This document shows, piece by piece, positions 1 through 8,733 of a stretch of DNA of 64,000 nucleotides; positions within the stretch are counted from its first letter, which is position 1; the number at the start of each line of letters is the position of its first letter. The position numbers and the translations under genes are program-made. This DNA comes from Flavobacteriaceae bacterium (GTDB taxonomy: Bacteria; Bacteroidota; Bacteroidia; Flavobacteriales; Flavobacteriaceae): NCBI GenBank assembly GCA_028280265.1, contig JANQMD010000051.1:30173-94172 (forward strand). The letters are read 5' to 3'. The notes under the pieces were generated by a model. The model searched no databases. It worked only from the letters and a program-made list of their open reading frames with translations, and had not been told where the DNA came from.

Positions 1-349
1 TTTGCATATATGCCATGCTTAACAACCTTCTAGCAACTTCTGTAGAATCTTTTACGCGAATAGAAATATTTTTTGATTGGTTATAATAATAATAGGAACT
101 ATCTAGTTTGTTTTGAATCCTAAAAATCAGTGCTTTGTAATGATAAACCTTAGCTAAAGAAACTGAGTCCGAGTTAGAGTGATAGATTCTTAGAAGTCCT
201 AAATACGTTTTTTTAAGATTTATGGTATCTCTATTGCGATATTGTTTTAGGCCTACATCTATTAGGGAATCTCTTTGTTTGTTTCGTTTATCATCATTTT
301 GACTAAAGCAATGAACTGAAAAAAGAAAAAGTAGTAAAAATATTCTCAT
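1..349 (-). CDS. N-terminal part of a secreted helical-repeat (TPR-like) protein, cut by the window edge
   Basis: An open frame runs from an ATG at 347-349 off the left edge without a stop (116 complete codons). The product starts with a hydrophobic signal peptide ending near HCFSQ, then helical, Tyr/Leu-rich sequence (YHYKALIFRIQ, then SSYYYYNQSK) that looks like TPR repeats. In Flavobacteriia such N-termini often belong to periplasmic TPR sensors with a C-terminal transmembrane helix and LuxR or AraC DNA-binding domain, but that part lies outside the window, so the regulatory role is only a guess. A hairpin at 360-375 separates it from the microprotein gene upstream on the same strand. Confidence 0.7.
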   Translation of the reverse strand, partial: MRIFLLLFLFSVHCFSQNDDKRNKQRDSLIDVGLKQYRNRDTINLKKTYLGLLRIYHSNSDSVSLAKVYHYKALIFRIQNKLDSSYYYYNQSKNISIRVKDSTEVARRLLSMAYMQ

Positions 350-378
350 AAAAAGAAAAACATCCCGAGGGATGTCTG
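346..378 (-). terminator. Intrinsic terminator between the glycine-rich microgene and the TPR-like gene
   Basis: Arms ACATCCC (360-366) and GGGATGT (369-375) form a hairpin. On the minus strand it is followed by TTTTTCTTTTTATG, and on the plus strand by CTGTTTTTATTTG, so it could act in both directions. Confidence 0.6.
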
Positions 379-381
379 TTT

Positions 382-531
382 TTATTTGTTGTTTCCGCCT
401 TCTCCGCCTCCTGTTCCAGCTCCGCCACCGCCTCCTCCTGTTCCAGTTCCTCCAGAACCGTTTCCATCTCCATTACCGCCAGGAAATTTACCCATAAATA
501 TTGTTGTTGTGTAATCCTTTTTACTTTTCAT
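382..531 (-). CDS. Glycine-rich microprotein, 49 residues
   Basis: An ATG at 529-531 opens a 49-codon frame ending TAA at 382-384. The product begins MKSKKDYTTTIFMGKFPGGN and becomes a Gly/Thr/Asn tract with runs of up to six glycines. It has no signal peptide, membrane segment or cysteine. The frame ends just before a terminator hairpin, as expected for an expressed gene, and codon use in the glycine tract (GGA/GGC/GGT mixed) is not a simple DNA repeat. The family is not recognised. It could be an unstructured secreted or modified peptide, or a spurious frame in repetitive sequence. It precedes the TPR-like gene in the same direction. Confidence 0.5.
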   Translation of the reverse strand: MKSKKDYTTTIFMGKFPGGNGDGNGSGGTGTGGGGGGAGTGGGEGGNNK

Positions 532-696
532 AATCGTTTGGTTTTAGTGTTAAAAATAAATACACAAATCTCCCTCAAGAGAAACTTGTAGACTAAAAGT
601 AGGGGAATCATTAGAGAAAATCAAAAAATTATAGCTTTTTGTATGTAAACATCCTTAAAAATCACTACTTATCGGTAGCGTAAAAAAGGGAAGATA

Positions 697-1224
697 TTAG
701 CTCATTTTATTTAGTAAATCCCACAAAACAACCCCGCAGCTTACGGAAATATTTAAGGAATGCTTGGTGCCTTTTTGTGGAATTTCCAGACAAATATCGG
801 AAGCAGAAACAATCTCTTGCTCTACTCCTTTTACTTCATTTCCAAAAACTACAGCAATCTTCTTTTTGACGTCTGGAATAAAGTCGTCTAGCATGGTGCT
901 TTGTTCCGCTTGCTCTATTGAAGCAACAACCACACCTTGCTTCTGAAGCTCTTTAATTAAAGTCAAACCATCTTCTGCATATTCCCAGTCCACAGAATCT
1001 GTCGCTCCCAAAGCTGTCTTGTGAATCTCTTTGTGTGGCGGGGTAGCCGTGATGCCACAGAGGTAAATCTTTTCGATGAGAAAAGCGTCACTTGTACGAA
1101 AAACAGAGCCTACATTGTTCAAACTACGGATGTTGTCGAGTATTACAATAATGGGTGTTTTTCGAGCCTGTTTAAACTCGTCAACTGTGATTCTTCCTAG
1201 CTCATTATTGCGCAGTTTTCTCAT
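697..1224 (-). CDS. TrmH/SpoU-family RNA 2'-O-methyltransferase
   Basis: The 175-residue product carries the three SpoU motifs of SPOUT methyltransferases. Motif 1 is NIRSLNNVGSVFRT (residues 31-44, with the catalytic-type Arg in FRT), motif 2 is VVFGNEVKGV (about 125-134), and motif 3 is SLNISVSCGVVLWDLL (about 156-171), which forms the trefoil knot binding S-adenosylmethionine. The family methylates the 2'-hydroxyl of ribose in tRNA or rRNA; the exact target cannot be told from sequence. I chose the ATG at 1222-1224: a longer frame to 1308 would overlap the divergent mutS start and adds residues without family character. It is divergent from mutS with a 65-bp gap. Confidence 0.88.
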   Translation of the reverse strand: MRKLRNNELGRITVDEFKQARKTPIIVILDNIRSLNNVGSVFRTSDAFLIEKIYLCGITATPPHKEIHKTALGATDSVDWEYAEDGLTLIKELQKQGVVVASIEQAEQSTMLDDFIPDVKKKIAVVFGNEVKGVEQEIVSASDICLEIPQKGTKHSLNISVSCGVVLWDLLNKMS

Positions 1225-1289
1225 AAAAAGTTCTATCTTTAATCGCTCGTAAAGTAACACGGTAAAGCTAACTGAAAATTTCCAAAATC

Positions 1290-3899
1290 TTGGCAAAAAC
1301 AAAGGCAAAAAAGGAGACTCCTTTAATGAAACAATACAACAACATCAAGGCAAAATACCCTGATGCTATGTTGCTCTTTCGCGTAGGAGACTTTTATGAA
1401 ACTTTCGGAGATGATGCAAAAAAAGCTGCCGAAGTTTTAGGAATCATTCTTACCAAGAGAGGGGCGGGAAGTGAGAGCGAAACGGCTTTAGCGGGTTTCC
1501 CTCATCATTCCTTAAATACTTATTTGCCAAAGCTTGTAAAAGCGGGAATGCGAGTGGCGATTTGCGATCAGTTAGAGAATCCTAAGCTCACCAAAAAGAT
1601 TGTAAAGAGAGGTGTCACCGAATTGGTAACTCCTGGTGTTTCTTTGAATGATGAAGTATTGCAATCGAAATCCAATAATTTTTTGGCTGCGGTGCATTTT
1701 GGAAAGCGTTTGTTAGGAGTTTCTTTTCTAGATGTTTCTACAGGGGAATTTTTGGTTGCTCAAGGAAATGAGGAGTATATTGACAAATTGCTGCAGAACT
1801 TCGGTCCATCTGAGGTCTTGGTTCAAAAACAGAACAAACAACGTTTTAAAGAATTGTTTGATGATCGTTTTTACTCTTTTTACCTCGACGATTGGGTGTT
1901 CCAACAAGACTATGGTTATGAAACACTTAACAATCATTTTCAAGTAAAATCACTCAAAGGCTTTGGTATAGAGGAGTTAGAAGAAGGAATTATTGCTGCT
2001 GGTGCTGCTTTGTACTATTTGTCTGAAACACAGCACAATAAAGTGAAACACATTCAAAATATCAGTAGAATTGCTGAAGATCATTATGTGTGGATGGATC
2101 GTTTTACGGTTCGAAACTTAGAATTGTATCAATCTACCTCTTTGAACGCTGTTACTTTATTGAACGTGATTGATAAAACCGTTTCTCCCATGGGAGGTCG
2201 TTTGCTTAAACGTTGGTTGGCACTTCCACTAAAGAATATTGAACAGATTCAACAACGTCACGATTTGGTCAAATACCTCATTGAGAATGATGATTTTCAT
2301 GAACTGTGCGATTACCAACTTCAGCAGATAAGTGACTTAGAGCGGCTGGTTTCTAAAGTTGCTACAGGAAAGGTCTCTCCTAGAGAGGTTGTACTATTGA
2401 AGAACTCATTAAAAGCTATTTTACCTGTTAAAGACAGTGCGCTTCAAAATAAAAATACTTCTGTAAAACAGATTGGTAAGGCCTTTTTAGATTGTGATAA
2501 GGTGATTGAAAAGGTTACAACTACCTTATTTGAAGATGCTCCTGTAAACATTGCCAAAGGGAATGCTATTGCTGATGGAGTTTCTCAAGAATTGGATGAT
2601 TTGCGTGCCATTTCAAACTCAGGAAAAGCCTTTTTGGACAACATGCTCACCCGAGAAACTGAACGAACAGGAATCCCAAGCCTCAAGATTGCTTTTAACA
2701 ATGTCTTTGGGTATTATATTGAAGTAAGAAACACCCACAAAGACAAAGTTCCAGAGGAATGGATTCGAAAGCAAACTTTGGTAAACGCCGAGCGTTACAT
2801 CACAGAAGAATTGAAAGAGTACGAAACCAAGATTTTAGGAGCTGAAGAAAAAATTCAAGAGCTAGAACAGACTTTATTTGCTGATTTGGTGCAGTATATT
2901 ATTGGTTTTGTACACCCGATTCAGCAGAATGCCCAAGCCGTTGCCAAAGTGGATACTTTGTTATCTTTTGCGAAACTCGCTATTGAAAATAATTATATTC
3001 GACCTATTGTTGATGATAGTACAGATATTGAAATTAAGAATGGGCGTCATCCTGTGATTGAAAAGCAATTACCCATTGGCGAGGAGTACATTGCAAATGA
3101 CATTGTTTTAAATCGCAATCAGCAACAAATCATGATGATTACCGGGCCTAATATGTCTGGTAAGTCTGCTATTTTGAGACAAACCGCTTTGATTGTTCTC
3201 TTAGCTCAAATGGGTTCTTATGTACCTGCTCAAAACGCACGCATTGGAGTCGTTGACAAAATATTTACTCGAGTAGGAGCAAGCGATAATATTTCCATGG
3301 GAGAGTCTACGTTTATGGTAGAGATGAATGAAACGGCTTCTATTCTGAATAATATCTCTGAGAGAAGTTTGGTGTTGCTCGATGAAATTGGTCGTGGAAC
3401 TTCTACTTACGACGGAATTTCTATTGCCTGGGCGATTGCCGAATATCTTCATGAACACCCATCAAAAGCAAAAACCCTGTTTGCTACTCACTACCACGAA
3501 TTGAATGAAATGACCACTTCATTTGAGCGAATTAAAAACTTTAATGTCTCAATAAAAGAGTTGAAGGATACGATTATTTTCTTAAGAAAATTAGTGGCGG
3601 GGGGAAGCAACCACAGCTTTGGAATTCATGTAGCAAAGCTGGCTGGCATGCCTAATCAGGTGGTGCACAGAGCGACTAAAATTTTAAGACAGCTTGAGAA
3701 AAACCATACCAATGAAGAGGTAAAAGACACCTTAAAAAATGTACAACAAGAAGACATGCAATTGAGTTTTTTCCAATTAGATGATCCTTTGTTAGAGGAT
3801 ATCCGAGAGGAAATTTTATCGACCAATATCGATGTTTTAACGCCAATTGAGGCTTTGATGAAGCTCAATGAAATCAAGCGGATGTTGACCAAGAAATAA
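1290..3899 (+). CDS. mutS: DNA mismatch repair protein MutS
   Basis: The 869-residue length is normal for MutS. The N-terminal mismatch-binding domain contains [13 protein letters not shown] with the FYE mismatch-wedge motif (about residues 29-41). The C-terminal ABC-type ATPase has Walker A GPNMSGKS (about 617-624), a Walker B region [13 protein letters not shown], and the trailing helix-turn-helix dimer motif near [16 protein letters not shown]. It recognises mismatches and starts methyl-independent repair with MutL. The start is a TTG at 1290-1292, chosen because the following [17 protein letters not shown] matches the usual Bacteroidota N-terminus; the next ATG, 12 codons on, would truncate it. 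It is followed after 19 bp by tatA, which has its own promoter element. Confidence 0.97.
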   Translation: MAKTKAKKETPLMKQYNNIKAKYPDAMLLFRVGDFYETFGDDAKKAAEVLGIILTKRGAGSESETALAGFPHHSLNTYLPKLVKAGMRVAICDQLENPKLTKKIVKRGVTELVTPGVSLNDEVLQSKSNNFLAAVHFGKRLLGVSFLDVSTGEFLVAQGNEEYIDKLLQNFGPSEVLVQKQNKQRFKELFDDRFYSFYLDDWVFQQDYGYETLNNHFQVKSLKGFGIEELEEGIIAAGAALYYLSETQHNKVKHIQNISRIAEDHYVWMDRFTVRNLELYQSTSLNAVTLLNVIDKTVSPMGGRLLKRWLALPLKNIEQIQQRHDLVKYLIENDDFHELCDYQLQQISDLERLVSKVATGKVSPREVVLLKNSLKAILPVKDSALQNKNTSVKQIGKAFLDCDKVIEKVTTTLFEDAPVNIAKGNAIADGVSQELDDLRAISNSGKAFLDNMLTRETERTGIPSLKIAFNNVFGYYIEVRNTHKDKVPEEWIRKQTLVNAERYITEELKEYETKILGAEEKIQELEQTLFADLVQYIIGFVHPIQQNAQAVAKVDTLLSFAKLAIENNYIRPIVDDSTDIEIKNGRHPVIEKQLPIGEEYIANDIVLNRNQQQIMMITGPNMSGKSAILRQTALIVLLAQMGSYVPAQNARIGVVDKIFTRVGASDNISMGESTFMVEMNETASILNNISERSLVLLDEIGRGTSTYDGISIAWAIAEYLHEHPSKAKTLFATHYHELNEMTTSFERIKNFNVSIKELKDTIIFLRKLVAGGSNHSFGIHVAKLAGMPNQVVHRATKILRQLEKNHTNEEVKDTLKNVQQEDMQLSFFQLDDPLLEDIREEILSTNIDVLTPIEALMKLNEIKRMLTKK

Positions 3900-3900
3900 C

Positions 3901-3908
3901 TATCTTTG
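3901..3908 (+). promoter_or_regulatory. Bacteroidota -7 promoter element for tatA
   Basis: TATCTTTG matches the flavobacterial -7 consensus TAnnTTTG exactly and lies 10 bp before the tatA ATG. No well-spaced TTTG -33 element is visible (a TTG at 3885 is too close). Confidence 0.55.
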
Positions 3909-3918
3909 TAGCGATATT

Positions 3919-4197
3919 ATGGGAACATTTTTATTTATTAGCGGACCAGAAATCTTTTTTGTTTTGGTCATTGTTGTGATGCTTTTTGGTGCAAAACGAA
4001 TCCCAGAAATTGCTCGTGGTTTAGGGAAAGGAATGCGTCAGATTAAAGATGCTACAAACGACATTAAGAAAGAAATCAATGATAGCGCTAAGAATCAGGG
4101 AATAGATACAGATTTGGCTCAAGACATTAACAAAGAGATTAATGAGGTGAAAGATAATATTGATGATATGACGGGTCCAATCAAACGGAATCTCTAA
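3919..4197 (+). CDS. Sec-independent translocase TatA/TatB family protein
   Basis: The 92-residue product has one N-terminal transmembrane helix (about residues 9-23, FFVLVIVVMLFG) followed by the conserved FG hinge, an amphipathic helix with the KRIPEIARGLGKGMRQIKDA signature, and a charged, acidic C-terminal tail. TatA/TatB proteins form the twin-arginine pore that exports folded proteins. A second, shorter TatA homologue lies at 23084-23272; this longer, more acidic one could be the TatB-like partner, but short sequences do not separate the two reliably. It is likely cotranscribed with the GH53 gene, which starts 2 bp after its stop. Confidence 0.9.
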   Translation: MGTFLFISGPEIFFVLVIVVMLFGAKRIPEIARGLGKGMRQIKDATNDIKKEINDSAKNQGIDTDLAQDINKEINEVKDNIDDMTGPIKRNL

Positions 4198-4199
4198 CG

Positions 4200-5276
4200 T
4201 TGAAATCTTTTTTCCGCTATATCTTCTTATTCCTCATCCTTGCTTGTCAGAGTTCAGAAAACATCTCAACACCTCCGCAAGAAAACAACTCAATTTTTAT
4301 CAATGCTGTAGACATTTCTTACTATCCTAGAATTGCTACAAAAGGCTTGACTTTTTTCAACAGAGCGGGTGTTTCCCAAGATTTTTTATCCATTCTAAAA
4401 GACAACGGTGTAAATACAGTTCGATTGCGTTTGTGGCATACGCCTGTAGATGAACATGCAAGTTTTGAGGAAGTAAAAGCTTTTTCAAATCAATTGAAAA
4501 CTATGGGTTTTCAGGTATGGTTAACCGTTCATTATTCCGATAGCTGGGCCGATCCCGGTAAACAAGTAGCTCCCAAAGATTGGAACGTCTTATCTTTTGA
4601 AGGTTTAAAGGTCCATGTTTACAATTACACCCAAAGAATAATGAATGAAATCAATCCTGATATCATTCAAATCGGGAATGAGGTTGATAATGGTTTTCTG
4701 CATCCTCTTGGAAATATTCACACCAACCAACAACAATTTCTCTCTTTAATTTCGGAGGGTATAAAAGCTGTACGAAAGGTGAATTCTACAACGAAAATCA
4801 TGATCCATAGAGCAGATCCTAATAACTCTCTTTCGTTTTTTAACCTCCTAAAAGGTTTAGACTATGATTTGATTGGCATTTCATTTTATCCTCAATGGCA
4901 TGGGAAAAACTTGAACCTTTTAAGGTCTCAGTTAAAGCAGTTAGAAAACGCCTTTTCTCAGAATATTGTCTTGGCTGAAACCTCTTATCCCTTCTCTTTG
5001 GGATGGGTAGATCAGACAAACAATGTGATCGGGAATCTAAATCAAATTATTTCACCTGCATATCCGCCAACACCTGAAGGACAGCGTTCTTTCTTGTCAG
5101 ATATAAAAACAACTGTAAAGTCTTTGGATAGAGGAGTTGGAATTTGCTATTGGGGTGCTGAGTGGGTTGCTTTTGAAGGAAAGAATGCTCAGTTTAATGG
5201 ATCTCCCTGGGAGAATCAAGCGCTCTTTGATTTTAGTCTCAAAGCAACTCCTGCTCTCGAAGTTTTTAAGGATTAA
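4200..5276 (+). CDS. GH53 arabinogalactan endo-beta-1,4-galactanase, lipoprotein
   Basis: The 358-residue product starts with a lipoprotein signal peptide with lipobox LILAC (Cys at about residue 18), so it is probably anchored to a membrane. Glycoside hydrolase family 53 features follow: GVNTVRLRLWHTP, LTVHYSDSWADPGKQ, the acid/base Glu in IQIGNEVDNG, and the nucleophile Glu in VLAETSYPF. GH53 enzymes cut beta-1,4-galactan side chains of pectin. The start is TTG at 4200, 2 bp after the tatA stop; no ATG would retain the signal peptide. No SusC/SusD pair is nearby, so it is not in a typical polysaccharide utilisation locus. Its last 4 bp overlap the convergent O-methyltransferase. Confidence 0.9.
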   Translation: MKSFFRYIFLFLILACQSSENISTPPQENNSIFINAVDISYYPRIATKGLTFFNRAGVSQDFLSILKDNGVNTVRLRLWHTPVDEHASFEEVKAFSNQLKTMGFQVWLTVHYSDSWADPGKQVAPKDWNVLSFEGLKVHVYNYTQRIMNEINPDIIQIGNEVDNGFLHPLGNIHTNQQQFLSLISEGIKAVRKVNSTTKIMIHRADPNNSLSFFNLLKGLDYDLIGISFYPQWHGKNLNLLRSQLKQLENAFSQNIVLAETSYPFSLGWVDQTNNVIGNLNQIISPAYPPTPEGQRSFLSDIKTTVKSLDRGVGICYWGAEWVAFEGKNAQFNGSPWENQALFDFSLKATPALEVFKD

Positions 5277-5917
5277 CTTTTGACTCTACTGATGGTTAAT
5301 CCATCTCGAATGGGTAATAGCACAGTCTCTATTCGATTGTCATTATTCAGTAATTCGTTGTATTCCAAAAGAGCCTTTGTATCAAGGTCTTTTGGGTTTA
5401 ATTTTTCAATCACTTTACCGCTCCAAAGAACGTTATCAGAGAGTATAATGCCTCCTTTTTTCATTTTGTCGATGATCAAATGAAAATAATTAGGATAGTT
5501 TGATTTGTCTGCATCGATAAATACCAAATCAAATTGGGTTTCGAAAGAAGGAATGATCTCCAAAGCATTTCCAAAGTATTGTTTGATCTGATTTCTATAC
5601 CCCGATTTTTCAAAGTATTTATTTTGAAGATCTTCTAATTCTTCATTTTTATCTAACGTGTGAATCACACCTCCTTCGGCAAGCCCTTCGGCAATACAAA
5701 TAGCAGAATACCCTGTATAAGTGCCTATTTCTAGTACACTCTTTGGCTGAATGAGTTTGGAGATCATGGAAAGTACTCGCCCTTGAAAAGCACCACTTAA
5801 CATTCTTGGATTTAACACCTTCTGCCAAGTTTCCTTGCTAAGTTCTCTTAAGATTTCGGGCTCTTGTTGGGAATGTTCAACAACGTATTGATCTAGTTTT
5901 TCGGGTAGAAAATTCAT
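5273..5917 (-). CDS. Class I SAM-dependent O-methyltransferase (methyltransferase family 3)
   Basis: The 214-residue product matches the cation-dependent catechol/caffeoyl-CoA O-methyltransferase family in length and motifs: SAM-binding VLEIGTYTGYSAICIAEGL (about residues 62-80), acidic ribose-binding TLDKNEE, and LVFIDADKSNY (about 134-144) with the metal-ligand Asp, followed by LSDNVLWSGKV. The substrate is unknown; flavobacterial homologues are usually annotated only as O-methyltransferase. It is convergent with, and overlaps by 4 bp, the GH53 gene. Upstream on its strand, a terminator at 5926-5963 separates it from the anti-sigma gene. Confidence 0.88.
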   Translation of the reverse strand: MNFLPEKLDQYVVEHSQQEPEILRELSKETWQKVLNPRMLSGAFQGRVLSMISKLIQPKSVLEIGTYTGYSAICIAEGLAEGGVIHTLDKNEELEDLQNKYFEKSGYRNQIKQYFGNALEIIPSFETQFDLVFIDADKSNYPNYFHLIIDKMKKGGIILSDNVLWSGKVIEKLNPKDLDTKALLEYNELLNNDNRIETVLLPIRDGLTISRVKS

Positions 5918-5925
5918 ATATAGCG

Positions 5926-5963
5926 CATAAAAAAACGAAATCTAAGGTATAAATTTCGTTTCG
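5926..5963 (-). terminator. Intrinsic terminator of the sigma/anti-sigma operon
   Basis: Perfect 9-bp arms AAACGAAAT (5933-5941) and ATTTCGTTT (5953-5961) flank an 11-nt loop. On the minus strand the stem is followed by a T-run (TTTTTTTATG), so it ends transcription coming from the anti-sigma gene. Confidence 0.7.
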
Positions 5964-5986
5964 TTTTATATTGTGTTTTAAAAAAC

Positions 5987-6256
5987 CTAAGCACTCAATT
6001 TCTCAAACTCTTTCCTCAATCTTTCTTTCTCATCATGGCTCATGCAAAGTGTTGCTTTTTGAGCACGATCAGATTTTGCTTTCTTTTTGTAAATCTTTGT
6101 CAGCAATGTATTGTGCTTGGTATACATCCTACAAATTTTACAGCTTAAAAAGTGAAGTTGTAACTTCACCTTTTCTACAAAAGTCGCTTCTCCATACTGG
6201 TTTTTATCGCAGATGGTAGTCGCTTCGTCACATGTTATTTTAAAGTTCTTAAACAT
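5987..6256 (-). CDS. Small zinc-binding anti-sigma factor-like protein
   Basis: The 89-residue cytoplasmic product has the layout of a zinc anti-sigma domain: TCDEATTICDK near the N-terminus followed by HFLSCKIC (H-x3-C-x2-C, about residues 35-42), then a basic, helical C-terminus with no membrane segment. ZAS-type proteins bind and inhibit their cognate ECF sigma factor and may sense redox or metal state. Position supports this: its start lies 7 bp after the stop of the ECF sigma gene on the same strand. The inhibitory role is inferred from motif and linkage. Confidence 0.78.
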   Translation of the reverse strand: MFKNFKITCDEATTICDKNQYGEATFVEKVKLQLHFLSCKICRMYTKHNTLLTKIYKKKAKSDRAQKATLCMSHDEKERLRKEFEKLSA

Positions 6257-6263
6257 TACTTCT

Positions 6264-6839
6264 TTAATTATTGAACCAATTTTCTTCCAAACATTTTCTC
6301 AGTTGTGTTCTGGCTCTGTGAATGATCACCCAAAGGTTTGACGGTGTGATGTCTAATTCCTTACAAATATCTTCAGTATCAAATTCTTGAATGGTTTTCA
6401 TTCGAAAAACCATGGCATATTTCTCTGGAAGGTGATCTATACAATCGTCGATCTGATTGTGTAATTCTTTGGATTCAATTTTTTTCTCTGCTTCATTCTC
6501 CCAAGACTGTGGTACTCTCTCTTCAATCCAACTCCCTTCGTTTTCTCCATCTTCATAGAAATTCATTCGAACCTCTGCTTGTCCTTTTTTAGAGTTGATC
6601 TTACGATAATAGTCAATGATTTTTCGTTTTAAAATGGAAATCAACCATGTTCTTTCAGTAGATTTCCCTTCAAAGTTTTTCGCAGATTTTAGCCCAGCAA
6701 AAAAGGTTTCTTGCACTAGGTCTTTCGCTAAATCATGATTGTTTACACGAACAATGGCATAATTGAAGAGATAATCTGAGTAGTTATCAATCCACTTGTT
6801 AGGTTCTAACTTATGTACAACAGCTGTTGGTTCGCTCAT
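6264..6839 (-). CDS. ECF-type RNA polymerase sigma-70 factor
   Basis: The 191-residue product has sigma region 2 (NYSDYLFNYAIVRVNNHDLAKDLVQETF in pieces, with the DLVQETFF core near residue 45 and TWLISILKRKIIDYYRK near 65-80) and sigma region 4 with a helix-turn-helix (LPEKYAMVFRMK, then DICKELDITPSNLWVIIHRAR, about 137-180). There is no region 1 or 3, as in ECF factors. It sits between an NTF2-like gene 24 bp upstream and a zinc anti-sigma gene 7 bp downstream, probably one transcript. Its target promoters cannot be read here. Confidence 0.9.
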   Translation of the reverse strand: MSEPTAVVHKLEPNKWIDNYSDYLFNYAIVRVNNHDLAKDLVQETFFAGLKSAKNFEGKSTERTWLISILKRKIIDYYRKINSKKGQAEVRMNFYEDGENEGSWIEERVPQSWENEAEKKIESKELHNQIDDCIDHLPEKYAMVFRMKTIQEFDTEDICKELDITPSNLWVIIHRARTQLRKCLEENWFNN

Positions 6840-6863
6840 TGAATTTGAAAACTCAAATATACA

Positions 6864-7343
6864 TTATTTTTTGACTTTCAAAGCGTCGCAATTTCCTCTT
6901 CTCCTCATGTCTACCAAATAGATGATTTCCCATTTTCCATTGTTGTTAAAAAGCTGAAATGAATTCGCTCCACAATGGCTAAAATTATCGTTCAAGTAAA
7001 ACTCATAAGGAGTCCATACAGAGGCAAGGTTTCCATCTACTTTGATATCATAAGAAAGTAACTTCTCAAAATATTTGTCCGATGGTTTTTTCTTGCTAAC
7101 GTTCGTTAAAATTTGCTCTCTAGTCTCAGTCACCAACTTTTTTTCACCTTGTTTGTTGGTAAAAGTAGTTTGAATTTTAATCTCCTTGTGTAGGGTAGTT
7201 TTCAATGTTGTAGAGTCACCCTTGTGAAGTCCTTTGAAAAAAGTTTCAATCACATTTTTTATGGCTTTTTTCTCCGTGTCTTGTTGTGCATTCATAAAAC
7301 TTGTTAAAACACAAAGCATGAGTGTGGCAATAGTTCTGGTCAT
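6864..7343 (-). CDS. Secreted NTF2/SnoaL-like protein
   Basis: The 159-residue product begins with a Sec signal peptide (IATLMLCVLTSFMNAQ, cleavage near residue 20). The mature part has the NTF2-like (SnoaL/DUF4440-type) pattern KKAIKNVIETFFKGLHKGDSTTLKTTLH near its start, with alternating strands and IIYLVDMRRRG close to the end. The fold forms a small cone-shaped pocket; many secreted members have no known substrate. It lies 24 bp upstream of the ECF sigma gene on the same strand and probably leads that operon. A near-parS palindrome at 7393-7408 is in its upstream region. Confidence 0.8.
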   Translation of the reverse strand: MTRTIATLMLCVLTSFMNAQQDTEKKAIKNVIETFFKGLHKGDSTTLKTTLHKEIKIQTTFTNKQGEKKLVTETREQILTNVSKKKPSDKYFEKLLSYDIKVDGNLASVWTPYEFYLNDNFSHCGANSFQLFNNNGKWEIIYLVDMRRRGNCDALKVKK

Positions 7344-7392
7344 TTTGTTGATTTTTAAGGCATAAAGCTATTTATTTTTCTATCATTTTACA

Positions 7393-7408
7393 TTTATCAC
7401 GTGGAACA
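7393..7408. other. Degenerate parS-like site
   Basis: TTTATCACGTGGAACA differs from the bacterial parS consensus TGTTnCACGTGnAACA at positions 2 and 4; the right half-site is perfect. It lies between divergent genes. It is weaker than the sites at 13736 and 15650 and could be chance. Confidence 0.35.
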
Positions 7409-7479
7409 TTAACGTAAGATTAACTGATTCTTATTCCTGTGATATTTACTACTTTTACAAAATCATAAACGAGTAAAGA

Positions 7480-8298
7480 ATGTCTACTGCGAAGAAATCC
7501 TATAAAAGAATCACAACAAAATCTCTTGTTGAAATGAAAGCCAATGGAGAGAAAATTTCCATGTTAACAGCTTACGATTACACGATGGCAAAAATTTTAG
7601 ATACTGCTGGAATTGACGTGATTTTGGTTGGAGACTCTGCTTCCAATGTCATGGCAGGACATGAAACAACATTGCCCATTACACTAAACGAAATGATCTA
7701 TCATGCGAGTTCTGTGGTTCGTGCTATTGAACACTGTTTAGTAGTGGTTGACCTCCCTTTTGGAACCTATCAAGGAAACTCTAAAAATGCTTTAGATTCT
7801 GCTATTCGTATCATGAAAGAATCTGGCGGACATGCGGTAAAATTGGAAGGAGGAGGTGAAATTGCCGAGTCTATTTCAAGAATTTTGACTGCAGGAATTC
7901 CTGTTATGGGACACTTAGGTTTGACTCCTCAATCTATTTATAAGTTCGGCACATATACGGTAAGAGCAAAGGAAGAAGAAGAAGCAAATAAATTGATAGA
8001 AGACGCCAAATTATTAGAACAACTAGGGTGCTTTGGTTTGGTTTTAGAAAAGGTTCCTGCGAAGTTGGCTGAAAAAGTAGCCAAGTCAATTAGCATTCCA
8101 GTGATTGGTATTGGTGCTGGAGGGGGAGTAGACGGACAGGTGTTGGTAACTCATGACATGTTAGGAATGACCCATGAGTTTAATCCTCGTTTTTTAAGAA
8201 GATATTTGGATTTGCACACGGAAATGACCAATGCTTTTAAAGGGTATATTTCCGATGTAAAATCGCAGGATTTTCCGAGTGAAAAAGAGCAATATTAA
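7480..8298 (+). CDS. panB: 3-methyl-2-oxobutanoate hydroxymethyltransferase (ketopantoate hydroxymethyltransferase)
   Basis: The 272-residue product is a full-length PanB, a TIM-barrel enzyme that transfers a hydroxymethyl group from 5,10-methylene-tetrahydrofolate to 2-oxoisovalerate, the first committed step of pantothenate and coenzyme A synthesis. Family signatures are [17 protein letters not shown] (about residues 28-44), [17 protein letters not shown] with metal-binding Asp, [20 protein letters not shown] and [17 protein letters not shown] with the catalytic Glu region in LVLEKVP. The ATG at 7480 gives the expected N-terminus. No other pan gene is adjacent. Confidence 0.96.
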   Translation: MSTAKKSYKRITTKSLVEMKANGEKISMLTAYDYTMAKILDTAGIDVILVGDSASNVMAGHETTLPITLNEMIYHASSVVRAIEHCLVVVDLPFGTYQGNSKNALDSAIRIMKESGGHAVKLEGGGEIAESISRILTAGIPVMGHLGLTPQSIYKFGTYTVRAKEEEEANKLIEDAKLLEQLGCFGLVLEKVPAKLAEKVAKSISIPVIGIGAGGGVDGQVLVTHDMLGMTHEFNPRFLRRYLDLHTEMTNAFKGYISDVKSQDFPSEKEQY

Positions 8299-8310
8299 GT
8301 TAGTTTATTC

Positions 8311-8330
8311 GATTCTTATATTGTTAGATC
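8311..8330 (+). repeat. Left inverted repeat flanking the four-helix-bundle gene
   Basis: The 20 bases here (GATTCTT, then ATATTG, then TTAGATC) match the reverse complement of 8734-8753 at 17 of 20 positions. The pair encloses the S23-type gene. Confidence 0.6.
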
Positions 8331-8381
8331 TTTGGAGTCTATATAACTGTAAAATAAAATGCTAAAAAAAAAGAAAATATT

Positions 8382-8732
8382 ATGCACCGTTTTAAAGATC
8401 TAAAATTCTGGCAGTTGAGTAGAGAATTCTGTATAGACATTTATGATATTACTTCAGAATTTCCAGAACATGAAAAGTTTGGTTTGATTTCTCAGTTAAG
8501 AAGAGCAACGGTATCCATAGCTTCAAATATTGCTGAAGGAGCATCGAGAAAGTCAAATAAAGATTTTAGTCGTTTTTTATCAATGTCTCTAGGCTCTTGT
8601 TATGAGATTGAAACCCAACTTTTGATTTCTAATGATCTTGGTTTTTTGTCAAAAGAGAATTTATCTCAGCTTCAAAAAAAGTTAGATCAAATTATCAAAA
8701 TGATGTCGAAGTTCAATTCAACATTAATCTAA
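8382..8732 (+). CDS. S23-type four-helix-bundle protein (23S rRNA intervening-sequence family)
   Basis: The 116-residue product matches the family typified by proteins encoded in intervening sequences of 23S rRNA genes. It has FKDLKFWQLSREFCIDIYDI, then GLISQLRRATVSIASNIAEG (about residues 46-65, the strongest family signature), then FLSMSLGSCYEIETQLLIS. These are four-helix bundles that assemble into pentamers; a related protein, Avd, works with diversity-generating reverse transcriptases. No reverse transcriptase or variable repeat is present here. The gene sits alone between panB and a dehydrogenase, bounded by 20-bp imperfect inverted repeats at 8311-8330 and 8734-8753, which suggests insertion as a small mobile unit. 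Confidence 0.9.
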   Translation: MHRFKDLKFWQLSREFCIDIYDITSEFPEHEKFGLISQLRRATVSIASNIAEGASRKSNKDFSRFLSMSLGSCYEIETQLLISNDLGFLSKENLSQLQKKLDQIIKMMSKFNSTLI

Positions 8733-8733
8733 T

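Noticed and set aside
697..1308. Longer start for the TrmH-family gene
   Set aside because: The extra 28 residues are hydrophobic without family match and would overlap the mutS start; the ATG at 1222-1224 gives the normal SpoU N-terminus.
8382..8732. Diversity-generating retroelement accessory protein (Avd)
   Set aside because: No reverse transcriptase, template repeat or variable repeat is present nearby.
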